From: Shinisaurus crocodilurus
Lineage: Eukaryota; Chordata; Lepidosauria; Squamata; Shinisauridae
Direction: 5' to 3'
DNA: 64,000 bases
NCBI GenBank assembly: GCA_021292165.1
Contig: CM037880.1
Location: forward strand, 138,634,564 to 138,698,563
Positions 1 to 11,809 of this stretch are shown here, piece by piece. A program made the position numbers and the translations under genes. Position 1 is the stretch's first letter. The number at the start of each line of letters is the position of its first letter. The notes beneath the pieces are model-generated. The model worked only from the letters and a program-made list of their open reading frames with translations. It made no database searches and was not told the origin of the DNA.

Positions 1-3000
1 AAGGCCTCTCAAAAGCTTAGCTTGTATTTCTTCATCAACTTCATGTATTTAGTTTTGTTTCCTAAACCTCTCCAAATGAGGGGGGAATTGTAAAGTAGCT
101 TCTTTCATCATTATCATTTTTATTTGTACGCTGTGTTGCCAAGTTATGCTCAAAGTGGCTCAAAAGAGTAAACACATCAATATGGGTACTAAAAAACACA
201 TCAATATGGGTAAAAAAAACCAAACTCAAATACATCAAACACATGTTCGTATGATACCCACATTACAACCTACGGGGGAATTCCTATCCCCAGCACTGCC
301 ACCACCTATGTAGAAACTGCTCCTTCACTGGGCATTCCCACCTATGGGTTTCTTATTTACAGCAAATGCTTACCGTATATTCTGGGCCTAAGGAATTCTC
401 TGCCACTATAACTCGGAGTTCCACAAGCTGACCCTTTTCCACTGCCACCAGTTATGTTAGAATACCTTAAAATCTCCTAGTAGATAGTATAAGAGGCTTA
501 GTTAGGCATGATATGGGCACCCACACTAGAGACAAGATGAACTATTAAACAAGTAAATTTATTAAAGGGATATTTTACACATAAGGGAATACTAACATTA
601 GTTTTCAAAAGACTGCTTAGTGAAAATACTTAAGGAGTCAAGAGACAATGTTGCTGCTACAAGCCTCTTTTTGACTTCTTTTACCTCAGGCTAAACTCCC
701 TAATCCTCCACCTTAGTCCGATACACACACAACCAGGTCTAGCCTCTGGGTACAGTCTTCCTCCGACTCCCAGAGCTCCTCCTGTTGCATTTCTGGCTGT
801 CTGGACAGTTTATCTGGGGTTTTACTGCCTGCTTGTATAACTTCTCTGGCAAGATCTTAGAGCAGCCTCTTGGCATAACACACCCACCTGCTCCCTACTC
901 CTGATCTTCACCACCCACCTAAGGTTATCCCACAGAGAAAGAACAGCCTAATATTTAGGCCTCAGCTATTCACTTTATACTCAGCTTTCTCCTAGTCCTT
1001 CTAAAACAACACCCCACAACCAGCAGACCTTCTCCCTCTCTGACTAACACAGACCGACTAACTCTCCCAACTGTCAACTTCTAACTGCTCTTTTCCACCT
1101 AGCTAGAATCCCCAGCCAATCAGAATTGAATTTACTTGATCCAGGCCCCATCTAACAATGTTCAAAGCAATTGTCACTCTTCCCCACCCCTTCAGAATAT
1201 CACTAAGCAACTACTACACAGGCCTTTGACAGTAACAAAGCAAGGCCTGAGACCTATTCAGATACATTGCAGCCTCACAGAGGCCACACAAAGTAAACAT
1301 TACAGAACAACAGTTATACACAGGGCATTTCTTCACACAGCCTAACATAGACATTATCATAAAAATTTTCCTAGATATATGAGAACACATTTCTTCATAA
1401 ATAACTTATCACAAATATTTCTTCATTTAGCTAATAAACTCTTCACTAACTAATCCAAATCACTGGATTATCAGAAGCAAATATATTGGTATCAAAGTGT
1501 TACCATTTAAACCAATTACATTCAAAGTCCATCAAAGCAGCAACATTACAATAAGGCAAACAGAGGAGAAGGTCCTGCAGGATTGATAGCATGAGCTGCC
1601 TTTGTAGCTGGAGTCAGTCAGGGCCTTGCCTTCCCAGGTCAGGTGGAAACAAGCCAAGGATCAGGGACCAAGTCTATCAGGGCTAACAGCTAGATGGCCT
1701 CTGGGTACTTTGAACAGCAGGAGCAGCCTTTGGGTCAGTCAGGGCTCCACCCTTCCAGGTCTGGTGGAAATGAGCTGGACAAAGGAATAAGGAACTTCTT
1801 GGGCTCTCAACAGCAGTTATATAAGGAAGATTTAGTATTACTTTTTGGGAGGAAAGCATGTTTATTTGCTTTAATCTGAAGGATTTTCAAATGAATACAC
1901 ACACTTTCAAATGTGTAAGTAAGGTGAAACTATATTCACACTCACGTACACACAATCAACTAAATACTTGAAAGTATTGCAAATGTTCACTTCAAACCAT
2001 ACAAGATGTTTACCAGATATGTGAGAGGAAAAAATACAGTAAAATAGCACAATCCTATGCATGTCTGTTCAGAAGTATCATCGAGTTCAGTTGAAGTTTC
2101 TCCCAGTCAAGTGTGTTTAGAATTGTAGTCTAATTCCTACAGTTCAAGGAAACACTATCACCATGATCTGAGAACAATGTAATAGTTTGAACAGTGGATT
2201 CAATAGGAATCCTACCAGAAAAGGAAGAAAGAACCATCCAAACTCTGCCATAGGAGTCATAGTTTAAACAAGAGTTGCACAATGATAATCCATAATACCA
2301 GGTAATAGTTATGATCAAATTTAAACTGATTTTATTCTGGTCTAGGGACATGTGAAGGGGAGAATGCAACAGAAATCTTATATGCTGCAATGGATTTTAA
2401 TTGTTTCATGAAGGCAGAGTTTTTAAAAAATAGTCTTGGATAGGGCAACGATAGTACCGTTGTGTCAGATCATGTTGGATTCTTTAGCCATTCTTTAAGC
2501 TGAGGTACCAGCATAAAGCCAACCAAAAATACAAAACACAAGCTACCCATGTATGGAAAGCCATCACAGAGTTCCTCCCCTGCAAGAAGAAAGACTTGCT
2601 CCAAAAATGGATCCAATGGCAAAGTACTTCTCCTTTATGACAGGAATGCTTTCTTAGTTGTCTGGAGATTGTAAAATCCAGCATCCTGCACCTCACCTTC
2701 AACTTGCCTGCATTGACTGAGTGGCCAAACAGATGCGGCACTGCTTTAAATATGCCCTGGGCTGCAATGGTATGCAGTTATTTGACTCAAGAGGAAGAGG
2801 TTTGGGCTCCAAGGGTGGTGGCTTGTCTGTGCAAACTCCAAGACACTTTGAAAAATAGTGTCAGCCATATCCATAATTCTGTCTTACATTAAGACATGGA
2901 GGTGTGGTTTATATTAAGATATGGAATAGTGTGGGGTCCATTTTCTTTCACAACACAAACTTTTCAGAGCACATACACATGGTAGCTACCACCTTTGAGG

Positions 3001-3786
3001 TAATGCCTTAGTGCATATGTGTATGCTAGACAATGTGCAACAGCAGTAAAAATTGGTCCTCTGAAACCTTATTTTGGCTTTGCATTCTCTAATTCTGGCC
3101 ACCAACCATCCGACAATGCCAGTAAGATTTTGGCTGGCTAGCAAGCCTTTAGCTGTGCTCTTCCAGTGTCTACTTTTGTTTCATGCTTGTACTTCATGAC
3201 TGCTGTTCTTTTTCAGAGATGCCTGTAGTTCCAGTACGTGACCAGTGGGAGCTGTGCCATGGATGCCGTAAGAGAAAGACAGCTAGGGCAGGGATTATCT
3301 GCTCTTAACCACCAGCAACAAAATCACTCCCACCCTCAAGGCTACCTTACTGTTACACTGCAAGCTCTTCGAGCAGAATTTGTCTGTGTTGACTTGCTTT
3401 TAGCCATATGCTTTACTCTAGAAAACAGCCACAAATCATTCTGTGGTGTGTTAGTAAGGCTACCTCTAGAGAGGTACCATTTTAATTTCGTAGCATCATA
3501 GTCACTTGCCACAAAAGATGTCTAGCTACACACAAGGATTTTTGGAAGATGTCCCAGAATATATTATAAAGCTTCTTGGAATCATCATTAAGTGCTTCCA
3601 TATCTTTAAATGCTTTAATACGTTTCCCATTTTTCCATGACTGCTCAGAATGCAAGGAAAAAGTGGTGAGTTCCCCCCCACACCTTTTTTTAAAGAAAAA
3701 AGTGCAGGTAAGTGGCACTAATAAATTAGCACAAGGTTAGGAAAAATAAACTGCAGTTTGGTAGGTGCTATTGTTATAACAGGCAT
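1..3786. other. Non-coding flank, no gene recognised
   Basis: AT-rich DNA downstream of the last MBOAT1 exon found, so either the last intron or the 3' flank. A short sequence containing ACACATCAATATGGGT is tandemly duplicated near 173-212. Minus-strand stretches at about 2484-2890 and 3482-3718 have open frames of 50-85 codons, but none matches a family I recognise and stops interrupt them. The missing terminal exon of MBOAT1 was looked for here and not found. Confidence 0.5.
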
Positions 3787-3955
3787 GTGGCTTATGCTGG
3801 CTCAGCTTGTCTGAGTGCGGAAAGCTAAGCAGGGTCAGGCCTGGTTATTACTTGGATGGGAGACCCCTCCTCTAGTTTCCTGCATTGAGCAGGGGGTTGG
3901 ACTCCATGGCCTTGTAGGCTCCTTCCAACTCTAGAATCTATGAAAATCTATCTAT
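3787..3955 (+). repeat. 5S rRNA-derived SINE with CR1-type tail (copy 1)
   Basis: The head reads like the internal promoter of 5S rRNA: AAGCTAAGCAGGGTCAGG (A box), then TGGTTAT and TACTTGGATGGGAGACC (C box). The tail (GGGGGTTGGACT, then CCTTCCAACTCT and repeats of ATCTATGA) matches the 3' end of the CR1 LINE at 51040-52737. RNA polymerase III transcription and mobilisation in trans by CR1 are inferred from what is known of SINEs. Five other copies lie in this window. Confidence 0.85.
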
Positions 3956-4368
3956 CCTGTAGATTCACTGACATTGAACCAGTAGTATCTTTTGTTGTGA
4001 AACCATTCACCCCAGCTGACATCACAGAAATGGCAGCATCCATTCAGGAACTATGTCAGGCTGGACTAAACCAAATGGAGCTGGAAATAATTGACCTTCA
4101 GAATGACTTTGTTTGAAAAGCAGATGCTGGGCATGACAATTTTTGGAACCTTGTCAATTCACAAAGGTTCCCTTTCCCAAGAAAGACTGCAGCAAACTTG
4201 GGGGGGGTCAACATACCTATGTGAGTCACTCTTTTAATCAATGAAATTCATCAAATCAAAATACAGAACAGGGATGAGTAATGATTACTTGGATGACTGC
4301 CCTTCGTACACTCCCAGTTATGAGAAAATAGCAGATGAGATGCAGTGCCAAATATCACACTAGCCTGG
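3956..4368 (+). pseudogene. Broken hAT transposase C-terminus
   Basis: Translated in pieces, this stretch gives RFTDIEPVVSFVVKPF, then MELEIIDLQNDFV, a stop, FWNLVNSQRFPFPRKTAANL, a frameshift, TYLCESLF, a stop, and MKFIKSKYRTGMSNDYLDDC. The order of leucine-rich (ELIELQ-like), FW.LV, TYLCESLF and K.KYR..M...L.DC matches the C-terminal dimerisation region of hAT transposases (the ZBED/FAM200/GTF2IRD2-like branch), as I recall it. At least two stops and one frameshift make it a dead remnant. The 5S SINE lies directly upstream and probably cut it. The N-terminal and catalytic parts were not found. Confidence 0.6.
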
Positions 4369-5330
4369 AAATGTGCGCTTTTATGATATATTAACTTTTA
4401 CCTAGGTTTATTTTTATATCCTTAAAAGATATTTTGAATAAATTCTTCTAAACTTTGGTGTCCTTTTTTTCTGCACTGCAGTGTTGAGCACCCCAATGGC
4501 AGCCAATTTTGTGGTGACACCCTTGACACTTCTTCAAAATTCCAAATGTGCCCACATTTGCCCTAATATGGATTTTGATTTTTCCCCCCTTAGCAGGCTA
4601 CCTGCTGTAGAAGGAGGTGCTGTGGCCAGCAAGATTATGATATAAAAGCCATTCCCCTCTAGGCACTCACATGCACTCTTGCTCAATGTGCATACTGCAT
4701 TATAATTATGCACAAGTCCTGGGCACAAAGAAAACTAACAACATTCCAGAGATTTGTTTCCACCCATAAATCCAGCTGTTCACAAACCCACCACTGGAGT
4801 CTGAACAGGGGAGAATGGTAATATTCCCAGGAAGTTGTCAGGTCTGCCTTGATCACCTAGCTCCTGGAAGCCCTCTTGGGATTCTTTTCCTCTCCCATTT
4901 GTGTCCCACAGCCAAAGCTGTATATCAGTCCATCTGTATGAGGTATTCACACCCCACTCCATAAAAACACAGCCTCACAACATGAAGAGACTTCACTCCC
5001 TTGATCACACTTTGGAACAGGATTGTTTGGTGATGACATTCACATGCAGGTATGCTCTTGTTAGAAAAGTGGCCACACTCCAGAATGTACGTATGTAGAA
5101 AATTTTGTCAGGCAGCTGCTGAGCCCTCTATATAAACAGGGGCAATCTCTTTTCTAAAGTCTAAATTCACGGGAGTGATAGCCCCAGATCTCTTCACACA
5201 TTCACAAACCGTGATGCAATGTAGCAGCAAACAGGTATTAATTGTGCCAATATTGTAACTACCTCCCAATGGGTAGCAAGAGCAACAGCGAGAGCTAAGC
5301 TATCTCTTCTTTTCCACCCTGTTAATGTTA
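4369..5330. other. Non-coding, nothing recognised
   Basis: Unique-looking AT-rich DNA. No exon, repeat family or RNA gene was recognised. Confidence 0.4.
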
Positions 5331-5555
5331 TAGAGCCAGTGTGGCATAGTGGTTAGAGTGTTGGACTGGGACTCGGGAGATCTGGGTTCTAGTCCCCGGT
5401 TGGCCATGAAACGCACTGGGTGACTTTGGGCCAGTCACTGACTCTCAGCCTAACCTATCTCACAGGGTTGTTGTGAGGATAAAATGGAGAGGAGGAGGAT
5501 TATGTAAGCCACCTTGGGTTCCTTGAAGGAAAAAAGGCAGGCTATAAATATAATA
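5331..5555 (+). repeat. tRNA-derived SINE with MIR-like body (copy 1)
   Basis: The head has tRNA-type pol III boxes: TAGTGGTTAGAGTGTTGG (A box) and GGTTCTAGTCC (B box). The body contains ACTCTCAGCCTAACCTA, then CACAGGGTTGTTGTGAGGAT, as in MIR/CORE-like SINEs. It ends in a GGCTATAAATATAATA type tail. This is a common squamate SINE type; the exact family name (Sauria-related or MIR-like) needs a library search. Confidence 0.8.
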
Positions 5556-6703
5556 GACGTCTTATCACTTTCCAACCTTAATGGTCTTTCTCTAGACTAA
5601 GAGAAAGTGATCAAATCCAAACAGGGAAAATGTGGAACCTGAAACATACTGTGCATGATTTTGGGTCCCTCAACTGGGATGCAGCCTCTCATTGAGGGGT
5701 CAGCAGCTGGCAATCCCTGGGTCTAATCCCTGAAAAGTATCTGACCTACACACACCTATTTGCCAATCAAAAGGAAAAAGAGCGTAAGTAATGGCAATAG
5801 AACTTGCTGACCAGCAAGCAAGAGGTTGTATTCCTCCACTCCTATCCTACTCCCCTCTCAAAGTAATTGCTTCCCAACCACATATATAGACAGTATATAG
5901 AAATGTTTCCAGTATGATCATAACACTGAATGAAGAACTGCTAAATGTACAGTAGTGACCACTAGATGTCACCACTACTATGTATCATTTTTAAGCTGGT
6001 TCCTCTTCTCTTACAATCTTACTTCCCAATATTTGCAAAACAAGGAGTAGAGTAACTCTGGCACGTCTTAAAAGATTTTAAAGCTTTTGAAGTTTAGATA
6101 GCTTTAAATTCATGAAGGTTATGTCTATCAATAGCTGTTAGTCAGGAACGTCCGTGTTCAGAGACAACAGCATTAGCAACAGTGAAGACCTGCATTGATC
6201 CATCTCACCCCACATGCTTAGGGCCAAACAAGACATAATGTACATGGCCTGACCCAAGGAACTTTGCTACTTGAGGCAAGGAGGAAGATCTTCCCCCAAC
6301 TTCCATGTAGAGAGGCTGACTGGACAGGCAGTTTCCTCTTACTGCAACCTTGGTTATAGAACATCCTCCACAGCACCTGAGGGCAACAGGCTAGCTTAGG
6401 AGGCACAAGGTAGTCCTCACAGTACACACAGCTGTCCTCCAACACCTAGCTGCTGCTCCCTGCCCTCCAGCATCTACTGCCAGAGGTGGCCACTTCACTC
6501 TGCTTATTAGTAGGGCTGGCCCCGAATAGGAGAATCAAAATTAGAATCTCCTGTACTTTAAAAAAACACACACAAAAAAAACCAGTTGCTTGGAGCTCCC
6601 AGATCAGGACCATGGCAAAAAGGGGGTTAAAATTGACCCCAACACCATTTTTCAGTTTAGAATTACCACACACCAAAGCTATTTGTCCCACAGGAGACAG
6701 GTA
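5556..6703. other. Non-coding, nothing recognised
   Basis: No exon or repeat family recognised. Short open frames on the minus strand (6218-6445, 6446-6691) look random. Confidence 0.4.
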
Positions 6704-6822
6704 TCATAGATTTCATAGATTTTCATAGATCACAGAATTGGAAGGGGCCTACAAGGCCATAGAGTCCAACCCCCTGCTCAATGCAGGAAACTAGAGGAGG
6801 GGTCTCCCATCCAAGTATCCTA
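6704..6822 (-). repeat. 5S/CR1-tail SINE, 5'-truncated (copy 2)
   Basis: Reverse-strand copy holding the CR1-type tail (seen on the plus strand as TTGGAAGGGGCCTACAAGG and AGTCCAACCCCCTGCTCAAT) and only the end of the 5S head (GGTCTCCCATCCAAGTA). The ATAGATTTCATAGATT run is the terminal short repeat. A (GA)n tract follows at about 6878-6902. Confidence 0.8.
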
Positions 6823-9800
6823 AGAGTACTTGTAAGTTTCCTTCCATTGGGCAAACAGCACTGCACGTCCGTGAGCATGAGAGAGAGAGAGAGAGAGAGA
6901 GAACGAACTTTAAACTGGGAAAATAGCACAGAAGAGAAAGGGTTAACTCCCTCACCCAATATTGTGCTCCCGATCTGATCTCCACCATCCTGAGCTATTA
7001 ATTTTTTAAAAAAATGGACTCCAAGAGATCCTAATCATAGATCTCCTGCATCACATCTAATTGAGCCTTTAGTGTCGCACTTGGGTTGTATAACTTGATA
7101 CCAAAAAATAAAATACAAGTCTGTGGCAAAATACAAAGAGCAGTGAGATTCTGCAAGATCTCACACGCTGGACACTTAAAATAAAATACACAAGGGCTTG
7201 TGATCCTGTATGTACACACACACACACACACTTTTCTAAAAGGCAGATCAGATGATTACTAACAAAACACAGCAACTGAAATCGTGAACAAACTACCCTT
7301 TTGCAGGTTTAAAGCAAATGGGCATTCTCTGTGGTGGTGCCCCTGGCTCTGGAATACTTCCCTTGGGGAGGTTGGTCTGGTACTGAACTGCTTATCTTTT
7401 TTGGTGCCAGGTAAAAACTATTTCCCCAGGCCTTTTAAATCTGTTGCTTTAACTCTTCCTTTGCTGATTATGCTTGCTTATTCAACAAGTTTATTCAAGA
7501 AGTTCAAACTTGTTTATTGATTTTTAATCTTTATTTTAAAAAGTTTGCTCTTGAAATCCCTGCATAGCAGAGCAAGGTAAAAAAAAAATATGTCCAAAAT
7601 AAATACATAATATTGCATAATATTGCAGTTAGCAATGACATAAAAGACAACAGCAACAATAGACTGCATTCCTAAAGCTGTCTATTTCATGTAGGGGTGG
7701 GTCACATTCTAACATCATATAACCCAACTTTTACATTGACATTTGATTTTGAACAGCCCAGCTCATTAAAAATCAGAGTTAACAGATTTCCCCTCCCCCT
7801 CATTTCTACAAGAAATTGGAAAATATTTTTCATCCTTCAAGTTAATGTGTAATTTTAATATTTTTCCATTGTAATGTGAAATTATATTTTTAAAAATGCA
7901 ACTCTGAAATGTATAACCCAACAGCACTAAAAATATATGTGGGTAGATGCAATACGGCATTGTGCTTGCATAAGAGGATGGTCATTGTTTCCAGGTAGCA
8001 GACAAGAGGCAACATCTGTGTCTTTCACTACCACAGCACTCTATCCTAATTTGCATTGTGAAGATGGACAGGTGGAAGGAGGCAGAATGGACAGGCAGCG
8101 AGAAGAGCTTGTGTGTAACAGGATCAAGTAGGCTGGTTGCAAGGAAGCAAATTTATAGACTTGGGTCTGTTCAATTACTTTTACGGTAATTTGCCCTGTT
8201 CACATGGGGAAAGCTTATTTAAAAATACATATGAAAAAATAGGGGGATATCATCTAGACTTAAAAAATATAAAAACATTAATTTTTAAGATCAAAAATTT
8301 CCAGGATGCATATTCTGAACAGCTCAAGTGCTTAAGACAAAGGCTCCCTGAGCTATTTCCAAGTGCCTGAGTAATTTGCCTTCACATGGCAACTGGTATC
8401 ATGTAATGATGAATGTGGGCAACATCTAACACATAGGGAGTGTCAGCAAAACATTATGGAGTTCTGAGTGGGGGAGTCACCCATATTAATTGCCAAGCAT
8501 AGAATACAGGCAAAATATGAAGAGAGTTCTGGAAAAGCACATACTGCTCCTTCAACTCACTGACTAGTCTACATTTCTCACCTCAAGAAGAAGATACCTA
8601 ATTTTACATCTACATGGGGAACCAAATTCACAAGGTTCCATGATCCTTCCTTTCCCGATGGTTATTGTCCAGCCACTCAGCATGCACTGTCCCATTGTTC
8701 TAGGTTAATGGTTCTCAAACATTTGACTTAAGAGGACGCAACCATGAAGTTTCCCCTTTGCCAAGGACGTACTGTTGGTGTGTACCTGCCGTTCCCACCT
8801 GTTGACTGTGTGTCACAAACTCATGGGGAGACCCATTCATGAAATTCTGCATCCACATTAGGGAATTACAGATAATTCTCACCTCTAACCAGTCAGGGAA
8901 GGAAGAAAAACATTTCAAACATTTTAGCACCAGTATGCTAAACCCCATCAATTATTTTTCCCCTTCATCTCAAAAGTCTGGGCTAAGTAAGATAAACTTT
9001 AAGAGGGTAAATACATGTGCAAAAAATTAAAATACATTAGAAACATTCCATTAAAATATTCTCTGTAGTTCATAAAAAAAAAAATTACAATCTTTGCCCT
9101 TCAAGGATGTAAACATTACCAGTTAAATCTTGTTACTGGATAATCAATCAAGTTCCGTTCTGTCCTTAATAAGTATTTTAAATCAAGTCACTGCAATGAT
9201 ATATTCTTTGTACCCATTTTTCCAGCATCCCACAGAAGAGGATCAGATATTCCCTTTTGAGGTATCATTTTTGTTTCTTGTTTATACCATAGTTGTGTGT
9301 GCTTTGAAATGGAGGCTGCTGCCTTTCAATGTGTTTTTGAGATCTGATTGGCAGGACCAGCAACACAAGTACACATGAAATATGCATATGGAAGTACAGT
9401 GACCTGTAAGTGACAAAGAGAGAAACAGCAAAAGAATATAAACAAATGAAAATCAGCTTATAAAAGGTAACAGTATTATTACATCAACATATTAAGTTGC
9501 AAATCTTCCCACACTATATCACAAAATCTTTTGAAAAGGGGGGCAGCCCACCATGCCTGTACTGAATCTCTGAGAAGTGTCCAGATCTATCTGGCAGGCA
9601 TAACCTTGTATGTATAGGGACCCTGAGCAGGGGATTTAGGGTGTTTCCAAACTAGACATTTACTGTGGGACCACACTTTCTTCGCTCACTTTTTACAAAG
9701 CACACACACAACATCATCATGGAACCACCATTCTCCTGTGTTTTCTCTGTGGCTCTCTCCATGTTTATCAGACCACAGAAAATCTGACTTCTTGTTAGGA

Positions 9801-10135
9801 ACAGAATAGATGCAACAGGAGAGTCTCCATAGAAATGTCTACACCAAAATTGTTCTTTTATACATTGTAGCTGTAGAACATATCCCTCTCTGCCCTCTTA
9901 TACAGTTTTTGGGGAAGTGACTAGTTAGTGTCTCCATGTGCCATGGAGAAGCCACGAGTGAAATATGCATTACATTCAAATAAAGTTAATATGCATTAAG
10001 CTGCCAAAGATGACACAGTCAAAGTACATAACTGTTTAACTTTCCCTTCAAACCACGATGAAACATTACCCAACTGTGATCCTAGGCTGGCATGCCTAAA
10101 AAGATTAAAAACAGCCATAATAGGAGATAACCTAC
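6823..10135. other. Non-coding, microsatellites only
   Basis: Contains (GA)n near 6878-6902 and (CA)n near 7210-7230, otherwise AT-rich DNA with no recognised gene or element. It is either the last intron of MBOAT1 or lies beyond its end. Confidence 0.45.
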
Positions 10136-10287
10136 TTGTATAATATAATTGTAGGCTCAACAGCTAGGAGAACAAAGGGTGCAACAGTATAGCAGACAGA
10201 CAGCTGAGTTACCAACCAGGTGGTAATGTCATAGCTCATCTTGAGAGGCTTTGGCGAGATGAAGAAGTGCCGACAATTGTTCCTTAT
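10136..10287 (-). CDS. MBOAT1: MBOAT1 exon 12
   Basis: The reverse strand reads, after an acceptor (TTGTTTAG), IRNNCRHFFISPKPLKMSYD, then ITTWLVTQLSVCYTVAPFVL, then LAVEPTIILYK, and ends at a GTAGGT donor inside a lysine codon. This matches the C-terminal membrane region of MBOAT1, just before its last short exon. It is 152 bp, taking the frame from phase 0 to phase 2. The terminal exon that must follow was not identified at lower coordinates. Confidence 0.9.
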
Positions 10288-10554
10288 CTAAACAAAAAAA
10301 GACATATTTAGAAGCAATCTTCATATAACTGCTCCTGACACAGATTTTCTGCTCTATCCATTTGCCACTTAATGATAATATGATTTTGGCAAAATGAATG
10401 AGAATGTTTGGTTTCTCCTTTCCTCTATTTATTTATTTTTTTAAGTATTGGTTTCTCCTTTCCTCTTTATTAAAAAAAAAAAAAAGCATCTCAGGGATTG
10501 TTAAGAAGAGACAGTGAGAAGAGCGGCTGAATGGAACTGAAAGAAGTGACTTAA

Positions 10555-10632
10555 GAGTGCAATCCTATACATGTTTAGACAGAAAAAAGTTGTAGGAGTT
10601 TTTTCTGTCTAAACATGCATACAATTGTGCCC
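10555..10632. mobile_element. Short foldback MITE (GTGCAATCCTATRCATG family)
   Basis: A 78-bp foldback: GAGTGCAATCCTATACATG and TTTAGACAGAAAAAAG are mirrored by CTTTTTTCTGTCTAAACATG. It belongs to the same family as 20524-20650 and 55171-55307 but lacks their central part. Confidence 0.6.
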
Positions 10633-10653
10633 GCAGGCTACAATCCTATACAC

Positions 10654-10776
10654 CAGGAATAAGCAACCAAGTGCTCTCCAGATGTTTTGGACTACAGTTC
10701 CCATTGGCCATACTGACTTGGGTTGATGGGAGTTGTGGTCCAAAACATCTGGAGGGCACCAGATTGCCCATCCCTG
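10654..10776. mobile_element. Foldback hAT-type MITE (CCAGATGTTTTGGACTACA family)
   Basis: The two arms, CCAGATGTTTTGGACTAC and GGTCCAAAACATCTGG, pair with each other. The ends resemble CAGGxxTxxGCAA and TTGCCCATCCCTG. Flanks CTATACAC and CTACACAC form an imperfect 8-bp target duplication, the hAT size. Confidence 0.7.
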
Positions 10777-11083
10777 CTACACACTGTTATCTGTGAATAA
10801 GCCCCACCGAATTCAGACATGCACAGGAAACATTGTAAAGTTCTATCAGAACAAAGATTCAGTCAGAAACATCTCAAAGGGCCAAATCCAATGTATCAAT
10901 TAGCATCCAAAGGATTTTTTTTTAATGCTATATGTGGATCAATACATGTAATAAAGTGCTATCCACACCAATTGGTTGAAGACAATTCCAGGGTCTGGAT
11001 CTTACTGAAACCCAGGGTCCAGCTTACAGGGTCACCTTTTAAACAAGTTGCACAGGTTTTAGAATTTTTTTTATCCATCAAGA

Positions 11084-11134
11084 GTATGCATAAGTGGGAA
11101 TGCAAAACATAATTGCATTCCCACTTATGCATAC
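11084..11134. repeat. Perfect 22-bp inverted repeat with 7-base loop
   Basis: Positions 11084-11105 are the exact reverse complement of 11113-11134, separated by AACATAA. The hairpin ends just before the 19 bp of older repeat (11137-11155) that precede the LINE. It has no similarity to the MITE families of this window. Confidence 0.9.
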
Positions 11135-11136
11135 AT

Positions 11137-11155
11137 GGGGGCCATATTCCAGTGG
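11137..11155 (+). repeat. Left stub of older interspersed repeat with LINE target duplication
   Basis: These 19 bases match the repeat at 28742-29170 (GGGGGCCATATTxCAGTGG). The last ten, ATTCCAGTGG at 11146-11155, occur again at 15168-15177 beyond the LINE, where the repeat continues. This gives a clear empty-site comparison. Confidence 0.85.
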
Positions 11156-11809
11156 ATCGTCACCTTGAAGTGGTGAGTGGGCTTGCGTGTTCCGATGAAT
11201 CCTGTGAGCAATGCCGTCGGGAGCTATGTACTCCCAGTAGGGTCACCCATGGCGGTAAGGTCCGGGGAGAGGAACCAGACAAAGAACGATCCAAAACATA
11301 AAGTCCTCAACGGCAGAACAGGCGGAAGATAATTAAACCTAAATTACAACGGCTGTGAAGGCGGATGAAGGCTGCAGCAGAGAATGGTTCTCCAATCGTC
11401 AGGGTAACCGTGCCATTGGATCTCTGCCATACTCTGTCAAGTTTGTGTGGTGATTCGTTGTGCACCGATCTCCCCACATAAAACAGTTTCACGCACAGGC
11501 GTCTTCCAACCCAACCCATCCAACCCAACCCAACCCAACCAACCAAACAACAACAACAACAAAAAGTCCCATGGCGACTGGCGAATGGCAACGGGGGCAG
11601 GACTGTGAATCTGGAAGCCCCTAGTCATGGACCAGCACATGGGCGGTGGATGCAGACTCAGTCGCCCTGTTCAAGGAACGAGGTAGTCGAGCAGCTCGGC
11701 AGCTGTATCCATGACTGAGCAGCCCTATTTAGGATCCACTCTGCTCACCCCGTATGGGGAGGGGGCTAGAAAAGGTGCCCTAAACATAGTCTACCTCTTT
11801 CTCCCCTGA

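Noticed and set aside
172..212. A CRISPR-like repeat
   Set aside because: Only two direct copies with a short spacer, in a vertebrate genome; a simple tandem duplication.
2400..2890. Possible exon or processed pseudogene on the minus strand (frame with LPLDPFLEQVFLLAGEELCD, then CFVFLVGFMLVPQLKEWLKN)
   Set aside because: It is open for about 50 codons and starts near an acceptor-like TTGCAG, but it does not match the MBOAT1 C-terminus and I recognise no other family. Other frames here also have open stretches, so it may be chance.
3787..3900. A 5S rRNA gene
   Set aside because: Only the internal promoter part resembles 5S. The rest is a CR1 tail and the unit is repeated six times, so it is a SINE.
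5331..5400. A tRNA gene
   Set aside because: A and B boxes are present but no cloverleaf with paired acceptor arms is evident, and the unit continues into a SINE body and tail.
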